A DNA stretch of 64,000 nucleotides from the NCBI GenBank assembly GCA_964057195.1, contig OZ059825.1, positions 3,348,001 to 3,412,000 of the forward strand, written 5' to 3'. The stretch comes from Orthosia cruda. Its lineage: Eukaryota > Arthropoda > Insecta > Lepidoptera > Noctuidae. The translations under genes were made by a program, and so were the position numbers. A model generated the notes under the pieces. It saw only the letters and a program-made list of their open reading frames with translations. It was not told where the DNA came from and made no database searches. Below, in pieces: positions 56,721-64,000 of the stretch (position 1 is its first letter; each line of letters begins with the position of its first letter).

Positions 56721-57523
56721 CATAGATAAGTATAGAAGAAGTAAGCATGTTGATACGACCCCAAATAAATAGGGAGAATGTTGATGATTCTAGTCGTACT
56801 CGTAAACACTTTGTTCATTCAACGATCATCAAATATCAATCTGGAGCAATTGCACATCATTCTTGACTAAACAAAACTCGGCTTCTTTAGATGCTTCCAA
56901 TACAAGGATTAAGAATCCTAAGGTATTATTAAGGATCCTAATTGCTCATCCAATCCAAATAAATATATTCCGTCTCTCAAGAATCAACACAGCTCAGCCC
57001 GACAGCTCAAAAGGCCATCAAAAGTCCAAAAAAGAACATGACATTATAATCTGTCGGCACATACAAACAAACAAACAAACGTTACGTCACAGCCGCCATG
57101 ATTAATTCTCATTACACAATGCGCGCGCGCAGTTATTAATGAACACATCGTGATTCTTTGTTTGTCTTGTATGGGAAAGAATGATGGAATCCTTTCGAAA
57201 GTGAGAGAGTGGTGAGCTTTTTATTACGGGGATCTGATGGTGTTTGATTTCCTATTTAAATTGTTATTAGATAAAAGGAGAGAGAAAAGGGTTATATATA
57301 AATCAGGATATAGATACTAAGGTATCCGCTTCTGATTTTTTTAATGGGATCGAGAGTTATGAACATATGAAACTGTGAACCTTAGAATGCTCGCTAAATC
57401 CACTAAATTTGTAAGAATGTATTGACTTATAGTGCCCATAGTAAATGGTGAGATACAAGCTCGAAGGGACGAAGATGTACCATGGGATTTTCTAGCCCAA
57501 GATCCCAAGTTACAGATTTGGCC
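56721..57523. other. no gene seen
   Basis: AT-rich; (gc)n microsatellite at about 57120-57131. No coding segment recognised. Confidence 0.4.
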
Positions 57524-57589
57524 ACAAGATCAAGCAATAGTATTTTCTCCTGTGACTTCACAGGAGAAAATACTATTGCTTGATCTTGT
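57524..57589. repeat. perfect hairpin, 32-bp arms, 2-base loop
   Basis: acaagatcaagcaatagtat+tttctcctgtga is followed by ct and then its exact complement, ending atactattgcttgatcttgt. No mismatches. It is not part of a recognised repeat. Confidence 0.95.
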
Positions 57590-57689
57590 AGGTAAATATG
57601 GGGCACAATTACACTGATCCCATAGATATCTCTTACAGATACCATCATAAATATACTCAAATATGGTTCTTCTTTCTTTTTCGTGTGAG

Positions 57690-57925
57690 GGTGTGGCCAC
57701 CTCTGGTGTCAGAGTTAATTAAGCCGCCTCTGGGAACCCCACAGGCCTCTGACTTGGCTATTTCAGACTTACATTAATTATATAAGTCCGGGTTTCCTCA
57801 CGATGTTTCACTTCACCGTTGCCTGTGATGTTCAAGATAAACTAAGAAAGTACATATGGATATGAATTTGAAAAAGTCACATTGGTTGTTGCCCGGATTT
57901 AAACCCACGACCTCAAGCACAAGAG
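57690..57925 (-). mobile_element. tRNA-headed SINE, variant tail
   Basis: 'ggtttcctcacgatgtttca' and 'cttcaccgttgcctgtgatg' are the body in reverse. The B box appears as cggatttaaacccacga at about 57895-57911. The tail (gtgtggccacctctggtg) differs from the tgatgatg family. Confidence 0.6.
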
Positions 57926-58483
57926 TTATAATATTGTTTACTGGTGCGGAGTCACTTTTATGTCTACTTAGCACAATTTTTCGGACATCGGCCTCTACGA
58001 TCATAATTAGAGTTCACTTCCTTCCTCATCATATCAACCAGCATACTTCATAATAATAACAAACCTCAAGAACAGAACCTTATTCACGTCTTACCTAAAC
58101 GCGTAAATCTCAAATGGAGCACTCAAAACTAATGATTTACGTCAGACAATCGACCGACATTCCTAAATCAATTCTTTGTGAAAGACCCAAGTTTTATTGC
58201 TTACTAGCTTGTGAAGTTATAATATCTTCACGGTAAATTAGTTGTGGTGTTAACAGTAGTGTTTTGTTTGTTCTGGTTGGAACAATAGTGTTTTTATAAG
58301 AGTTTACTAGAGAATTTCGGTTGTCTGTTTGTTGTCATGAAGGTTCAATGGCTTTGACAGATTTCTATGGCTTTGACAGTATTGTATCATGACAAGTACT
58401 GGAACTACTCGCAGCACACATTATGGAACCACAAAATCTACGATTGTATAAAGTATATAAAATTCATAAAAGGCCTAACCTAG
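57926..58483. other. no gene seen
   Basis: AT-rich; 'ggctttgacag' is repeated near 58350 and 58370. No coding segment recognised. Confidence 0.4.
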
Positions 58484-59086
58484 AATAAATCTTCATTTTC
58501 TTCCACCTCGCCACTTTCCGTTACTCGGGGTCGGCTTTCCTGGTCATGAGGCGCCACTTGTTCCGCTGATGAGCATCGTCAGCAGATAGGCCGCACTTCT
58601 TCATGTCCTTCTGGACACTCGTCATCCAAGATGTCAGCGGTCTACCTCTCCCTCTCTTTTGTGTCGTCATGGAAAGGCACTTTTTCACGATGTGATCATC
58701 GGGTCTCCGCACCACATGGCCGTACCATCGAAGCCTGGATTCGGTAAGTTTTTCGGCGATAGGTGCTACTTTAAAACTACCCCGTACATACTCGTACTCG
58801 TTCCGAATTTTATCCTTGAGAGTGACTCCACCTGCCCAGCGCAGCATGCGCATCTCCGTGGTGTGCAGTTTCTGCTCGTCACTCTTTTTGGTGGCCCAGG
58901 TTTCGGTACTGTAGAGTAAAACAGGTCTTACCGCTGTTTTATAGACCTTGCCTTTTGTTCTTATTGGCATTTTTGGATCGCACAGAAACCCCGTTAATGT
59001 ACGCCATTTAATCCATCCTGACGTCGTTCTGTGATTAGTTATTTTTCCATCTTGAGAGATCATTGATCCCAAGTATTTAAATTTAG
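58484..59086 (-). mobile_element. RTE-like LINE, C-terminal 190 residues, frame intact
   Basis: The frame is open from 59086 to 58521: KFKYLGSMISQDGKITNH, VYKTAVRPVLLYSTETWATK, RMLRWAGGVTLKDKIRNEYE, SFKVAPIAEKLTESRLRWYG, HVVRRPDDHIVKKCLSM and GRGRPLTSWMTSVQKDMKKC, ending KADPE. This is the thumb/C-terminal part of an RTE-type ORF2. It lacks the catalytic RT and endonuclease, so it is inactive, but the absence of stops makes it one of the younger fragments here. Confidence 0.9.
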
Positions 59087-59984
59087 CCTAGAATAAGTAT
59101 TATATTTAAATAAATCTAGATAACTCGAGTGAACTGCAACAATTTAGCATCAATAGCAGCAGTAATTAGCAGCTTAATTAAGAATGGTGATGGTGATGAG
59201 ACAGTTTCATCCAAGTTACTTTGGTATTAATTAATAATATTGGGGCAAAATCTCAGAGTTTAATATTTCCAGGATGAACATCGATCTCCTATATCTTCCA
59301 TAAATCTAAAACATGGTTAGGTGCACAAGAGGTCGAGTTGTCTGAAAATACGCATAATCTCCAAACAGAGATCTGCTTACGTAAGGTACTTATGCACTAA
59401 CAATAGCTAACTGAATAATTTCAAGGTAACATTACTGTTTCTTACATATATTTAATAAGTATAAGTACATAAGTACGTACTCTTCGTGTCGTGGGAACTT
59501 CGGTGCGATGAAAGGCTTAAATCTACTCTCTTACTCCCTCCTACATAAAGCCATATATCACCGTCTCCTTCACATATTCGTGACTCTACGATTTTGCTTC
59601 AGAAACTGAGAGGCAATTTGTACTTTGTTTTTGACAGACGATTTTTAATGAAGATATTTATCTGAGTCAAGTTTAATAGTTTCTTTGGTACAGTTTGAAA
59701 ATTATGGTTATTATTCGTACCGGAATTAGAAGTAAATACCTGTTAACGTCTATGATTAATTAATGGAACGAGACAATTGAAGAAGAAAGTGGCCATTTTG
59801 GTACAGCGAATATTTGTTTGAAATGTAAATAGTTTTCTCAGATCAACTACTTTAAAACTTTTACATCTCTTTGCTGTTACTATCAGTGCATTAGAAATAT
59901 TCTAATTAGTTCTATAGGTTACCTAATTAATTTTTCAGCTTCGTCCACTGCGGCAAAAATACCACCTTTTATTCTATCCCCTCT
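59087..59984. other. no gene seen
   Basis: AT-rich; no recognised repeat or coding segment. Confidence 0.4.
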
Positions 59985-60090
59985 ATTTTATGCTTTCTTC
60001 TTATTCGTTGTCTAAATTTCTGAAGATCGTGCCCGTCTTGAAAAGCTTTGACGGAGTCGACGACGAGCTGCTTCCAAGCCACCCTGTCTT
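59985..60090 (-). mobile_element. LINE C-terminus scrap
   Basis: Minus translation EDRVAWKQLVVDSVKAFQDG then HDLQKFRQ matches the 'DR..W..LV' end of LINE ORF2 proteins. Confidence 0.55.
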
Positions 60091-61466
60091 CGGCGCCCAT
60101 GTGCTGGTTTGGTCCCTGGGGTGGTCACGGCGCACAGTATGTACTGGTACTGTACTGGTGCGCCGGGTGATGGCGGATACACCTCAGAGGGGGGTCCGGT
60201 GGCCGTGGCGTGTTCGCGGTGAGTACTAACGCGTGCCCGTGTTCCCGCCATAAGCGGCACAGGAGGACACCGTGGAGTTTTAGTGGGTTAGAGTTCCACA
60301 TAACTGCGCTATCTCCAGCATTTCACTAAGCAAAAAAAAAATATACGTCTGGTTATCCCGCTATCTTCGCCTGCGTGATTCTCGTCTGCTATAATCCTGC
60401 CATCGTCTATTATTCCTCTCTCTGATTCTATATCTCTCTTTATTTATCATCTCATTGTGTTCCACATAGTTTCAATAGTGTATCAAAATGCACCAGAGGA
60501 CTGGAGAGATTGTCATTCTGTGTGATTGATTATTCTAGCGATGACGATGCTCAAAATGTCTACATTATGAAGGACCGAAGTGCCATGTAGTTGTTTGACG
60601 ATCAGCGAGTAGGGAGTAAAGCAAGAAATTAAAAACGAGTTGGCGAGAAGCGAGTAGTGAGTGTGTAATTCCGATAGTTTTGTCAATCTGCGATTAGCGA
60701 GTGTTTGTGCGACGGTCGATTATTCGCACCAATCGCTTGGGGCGGCCGCACTATAGATAGAAATGACTGCTGGTTGGTCTCTCGGCGTGAGTTCTGACCG
60801 CCCAGCGAGCATCGCTGAACAAGTAGGTATAACTTTGATAGCTCTTGTCGCTGCGATTAACTTGTGGAAGACAGTACTCGCCGGCAGTGTGAACAGCCAG
60901 CGATTAACTATTAGTATATATATGTGTCTCTTTTATTGACACGGGGTCTTATATCTTTTTCATCACACTTGCACGTAAAAAGTATCTAAACATACAGGTT
61001 AACTTGGCCGTAATGCCCCATATAAAACCCTCGGGCTTTCTTTTTGTCATGAAACCCTAGGGCGGTAAGTAATATTTTTTTAATTTATAGCACAGCACAC
61101 AGGTCATGCAAGTTCAAGCAAGGAGTTTACATGCAAAATTGTCTTAAGATGTTATCTAAACAGGAATTTATTTGCAATCTCGCTATATGCTATGCTATAT
61201 ATGTTACTTAAATACTCAACTAATGTTCTTAATAATCGATGTTAATAGTTATATTATTAAGAAAACGTCGAAATTATTTAATTCTTTTTACACGTACGTA
61301 AGTATTTGCCCTTAAAGTTTCTGAACGAAACACTGTATAATCTGTGGTGTGGGCAAAAATTTGCCAACCGCTTAAAAAAAAGTTCACGTATTTCGTAATA
61401 ACAGCTGTGCTGACTTGTGTATTAAAGCTATAATTCATAATTATTACTCGCAAATGTGATGAAAAA
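60091..61466. other. GC-rich patch then AT-rich, no supported gene
   Basis: 60090-60300 is GC-rich with frames open on both strands but no domain I know. 60595-60910 has repeated 'gcgagtag/gcgagtgt' phrases and gggcggccgcac, resembling the borders of PIF/Harbinger-type elements (inference). The rest is AT-rich. Confidence 0.35.
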
Positions 61467-61593
61467 CATTGTGTGTATCACGGGCGGTACGGGAATTACG
61501 AACCTCGACTCAGAAAGCCCTCAGTCTTCGACTTCGGGCTTCTACTAAAGTGTCGATCGTAATTCCTTACTTACCGCCCTTAATACACAATGT
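61467..61593. repeat. foldback MITE, ~50-bp arms
   Basis: acattgtgtgtatcacgggc ... 'ggaattacga' pairs with 'tcgtaattcc' ... 'accgcccttaatacacaatg'+t; agaaagccc and gggcttct form the inner stem. Confidence 0.9.
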
Positions 61594-61680
61594 ACTATTG
61601 TTCTTTCTTCAGCGAAAAAATAGTCGACAGCTAAAATCGCTTACTCTTTGGCGGTGAGACAAGTGCCTTGTTCTGGAGCT

Positions 61681-62190
61681 ATCATCATCATCAGCTTTTT
61701 AATGTTCCCAATGCTGGGCCACAGGTCTCCTCTCTGTGAGAGGGCCGTTATCCACCACGCCGGCCCAGTGCGAGTTGGTGGATGCAACTTATCTTCGATC
61801 GTTTTGGTTCCAGGACATGCTGGTTTCCTCACAATGTTTTACTTCACCGTTATGGGAACATACCCCTTTAAACTACTTAGATTTTCTATAGTGGCCACCT
61901 TCACCAACTTTACGTTTTATAAGGCGGCACACTATACCAGGCAACCCCTTACGAGGCGTCTGGGACCATCTTCGGTAGGTCACGCCTCCAAGAGTACTCG
62001 CCCCTGGTACTCAAGAGAAAATGTGAGTCGCATCGTGATTACTCACTACCATTTGTCCAGAATGGTACCGGAGCTGTAAAGCCGCTCACAACACGCACCC
62101 CGTTATGGGAACAGTGGGGTTCGAACCCACGATCTACAACCTGTAAGTCGCGGTCGTTACCGCTGGTATACCAATGCACTCTTACAATAA
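61681..62190 (-). mobile_element. tRNA-headed SINE, split by a 239-bp insertion
   Basis: Tail and body at 61681-61860 ('atcatcatcatcagcttttt', 'cacaggtctcctctctgtga', 'tgttttacttcaccgttatg'). The head at 62114-62190 has a perfect B box, gtgggttcgaacccc on the minus strand, and an A-box-like 'attggtataccagcggtaac'. The two halves join at ccgttatgggaaca, which is duplicated around the insertion. Confidence 0.85.
61861..62099. mobile_element. unidentified insertion with 14-bp target duplication
   Basis: 239 bp between two perfect copies of ccgttatgggaaca (61847-61860, 62100-62113). It starts tacccctttaaactacttag and ends ctcacaacacgcacc. No poly(A) on either strand, no terminal inverted repeat and no ORF of its own. 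GC-richer than the surroundings. The long duplication suggests retroposition; the family is unknown to me. Confidence 0.75.
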
Positions 62191-62613
62191 CGCAAGTGCA
62201 ACATGTATGGCAGTAGGTTTGTGACGTTCCACTACACGCACGGGTAACTTGCTCTCGCGCATGACATTTAGTGGGTGCGTCCCATTCATAGGAACACGTT
62301 ATTTTAATGTCAAATGGCTCATTCATGGTAGCGAGTTGTAACTTCGATGTTAGAGTTAGTAGTTCCTGCGTAACTTGTTTTACGGGCGTCAGTTTCGTGA
62401 ATGCCGCATCCAAGTTACTTAAGTACTAAGTTACTTATGTGTAGATACTTTATTAACTTAAACTTCATGCTACACTTAGATAAGTTTTTAAAATATGCTC
62501 ACTACCTTTTGTCTTAATTCACATATATTTTTCGATGACAGCACAGTTGATGGCAGTAGATACCTACTAATGATACTATTTTGCAAGATAAGTACCAGGA
62601 GTTATTGTTTTTA
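62191..62613. other. no gene seen
   Basis: No recognised family; 'agtactaagttacttatgtg' gives weak internal repetition near 62420. Confidence 0.4.
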
Positions 62614-63225
62614 GGGTTCCGTAGTCAACAAGGAACTCTTATAGATTCGCCATGTTCGTCTGTCCGTCCATCTGTCCGCAGCTTAGCTCAGAGACTCTTA
62701 GTACGAGAAAGCTATAAATTGGCATGGATCATATTAATCACGCCTAAAAGTCGTAAAAAAATCATTTTGGTTTACTCCTGACCTGAACACGTAAAGTGGA
62801 GAAGTTTTTCCTCTTCCATCCCATGGTGGGTATCGTTGGATAGGTCATTCAAAAATAACACGGGTCTGTCAAAACTATTTTACGATTCAGGGATCCGTTT
62901 GCGTAAAATTAAGCTTTAAATTGCAATTTTTTGTTAGAGTCAAGAGTTCAGCCCCTGCCAGCTAAATAGTTGCTTTTGGATATGTGGAGAAATTCACGGC
63001 GGTAGTATATATAACGAATTAAAAGGAAAACTATCACAGGCTAAGTAGGCTTTAACGAGTAATAGTCGACCAACTTATAAATTGTACTAGGAAAAGCTAA
63101 CAAAATCTTTTTGTTAGAGCAATGTTCGGTGCTTTAATTGTATAAGAACTTTTTACCTAATTATCCAGCTGTTTGTACGGGACCTTCGGTGCGCGAGTCC
63201 GACTCGCTCTTGGTCAGTTTTTCTT
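62614..63225 (-). repeat. dispersed repeat, opposite orientation
   Basis: gggttccgtagtcaacaagg ... 'gcgagtccgactcgctcttg' + gtcag. Reverse orientation of the family at 214, and the uninterrupted counterpart of 32398-33300. Confidence 0.75.
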
Positions 63226-63235
63226 TGTTATCTAG

Positions 63236-63497
63236 GGGACACATTCGAGGTTCTTAGACTTAAAGGGTAAAACCATGGCATGCTGACCTCATCAGCGTTT
63301 CCTAGGCCTCCCTCCCGACGACGCCCGTCTTCTTGCTTCCACTGCGTATCAACTCTGGCCCATCTGTCGTAGTGCATTCTGCATATATGGCCCGCCCAAT
63401 CCGACTTCAGCAAACTTGTTGTTGCCCTCATCGACGATTTCTGTTTTGGAGCGAATCGCGGTATTACGTATTCGGTTGCTGAGCTTATTAAACCCAA
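63236..63497 (-). mobile_element. LINE C-terminal fragment
   Basis: Minus translation SLLKSDWAGHICRMHYDRWA followed by RVDTQWKQEDGRRREGG, then GRPRKR in another frame: the 'W.WAGH..RM...RW...V..W' motif of lepidopteran RTE-like LINEs. Frameshifted and truncated. Confidence 0.75.
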
Positions 63498-64000
63498 TAC
63501 AATACGCTACATCGCTCAAAATATTTAATTATTTTGAAGGAAAATTATATAAGCGTTTTCCATGAATTGAATAAAGTGTCATTTATTTGATTCACACATA
63601 TCTTACATAAATGTTGTTTATGTTCATACCGTGACAAACAAACCTAATGACAGACTGTCTCTTGTGATGAGCACAATAATAACCGATTTCCCTTTGTATA
63701 CCGTTGTCGTGATGTGAATAAAAGCTACTGCCATTATTGGTAAGTTATGGTTTTTCTCGTAACTTCTCGCACTCAAAGCGAATTTTTGAAAATTCTTTTC
63801 ACAATCTGAAGTATGTGTCTGTCTATCTATTCTGTTTAGGAATATGCCTTAATTTCGGGGTTTGGATTTAGCCGTTAAAAGAGATGGGCCTGTGTCCAGC
63901 AGTGGGACCTATCGAGGTGCATCAAAACATGACCTTGATTCGGATTCAATCCCATCGCACTATTCCCAAACCCAGAATCAACATTGGCGACCACCAGAAA
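63498..64000. other. AT-rich, then start of a monomer repeat at the window edge
   Basis: 63886-63912 carries a LINE/SINE-type tail phrase (gggcctgtgtccagcagtgg). From about 63940 the 'cccaaacccagaatcaacat' wording matches the monomer repeat of 12905 and 16090, cut by the end of the window. Confidence 0.5.

Noticed and set aside
58521..59072. 183-codon ORF as a host gene
   Set aside because: The residues are the C-terminal region of an RTE-type LINE polyprotein, also found decayed at 4404-4665.
62113..62190. Perfect B box and A-box-like sequence suggesting a tRNA gene
   Set aside because: It is the head of a tgatgatg-tailed SINE; the acceptor stem and full fold are not present.

Overview
This window looks like nuclear DNA from a moth or butterfly (Lepidoptera). 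It is AT-rich and has no bacterial gene organisation, no rRNA and no convincing functional tRNA gene. The repeats it carries are those typical of lepidopteran genomes: tRNA-headed SINEs ending in a TGATGATG-type tail, RTE-like LINE 3' ends of the 'QWAGHIARRTDGRW' type, Jockey-like LINE C-termini ending near 'LLLGKRAPPSTTSSL', the 'ccggccaagtgcgagtcgg' family, and many foldback (MITE-like) elements. The family assignments come from recognising motifs by eye, without any database search.

The window is gene-poor and is probably intergenic or intronic. Only four places look like possible host or domesticated coding sequence, and all are weak. (1) 18.1-20.3 kb, minus strand: four short open segments with phase-compatible splice sites that would encode a membrane protein, followed by a 120-codon ORF 27 bp beyond the stop. 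(2) 51.3-51.5 kb, plus strand: a 57-codon ORF ending in a segment like the start of a MADF domain. (3) 22.3-22.4 kb, plus strand: a 57-codon ORF. (4) 12.1-12.2 kb, plus strand: a 35-codon relic.

Layout. 0-5 kb holds scattered repeat fragments and an RTE C-terminus. 5.5-7.2 kb is a degenerate five-unit tandem array with CACGTG boxes. 8-17 kb has SINEs, LINE tails, an 850-bp foldback split by a LINE, a SINE inside a SINE with a 12-bp target duplication, and a 520-bp TIR element with a 10-bp duplication. 18-25 kb has the candidate gene and an inverted pair of one repeat family. 28.6-30.4 kb is a composite of duplicated hairpins. 31-34 kb has older repeats and a GC-rich island. 35.9-36.35 kb is a 166-bp tandem array of an inverted-repeat unit. 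37.1-41.5 kb is one LINE interrupted by a second, 3.3-kb LINE that keeps most of its endonuclease but has lost its reverse-transcriptase core. 42.5-42.9 kb is a LINE with a 5' inversion (twin-priming signature). 45.0-45.8 kb is a three-level nest: retroposon in a hAT-like element in a Jockey LINE. 44.1, 46.9 and 57.5 kb hold long, nearly perfect hairpins. 54-64 kb has RTE-like LINE fragments, more SINEs (one split by a 239-bp insertion with a 14-bp duplication) and further repeats.

No operon, CRISPR array, intact transposase, complete retrotransposon or clear virus-derived gene was seen. The window is interesting mainly as a record of nested insertions and as a possible source of double-stranded hairpin RNA. 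I found no clear new biological system.
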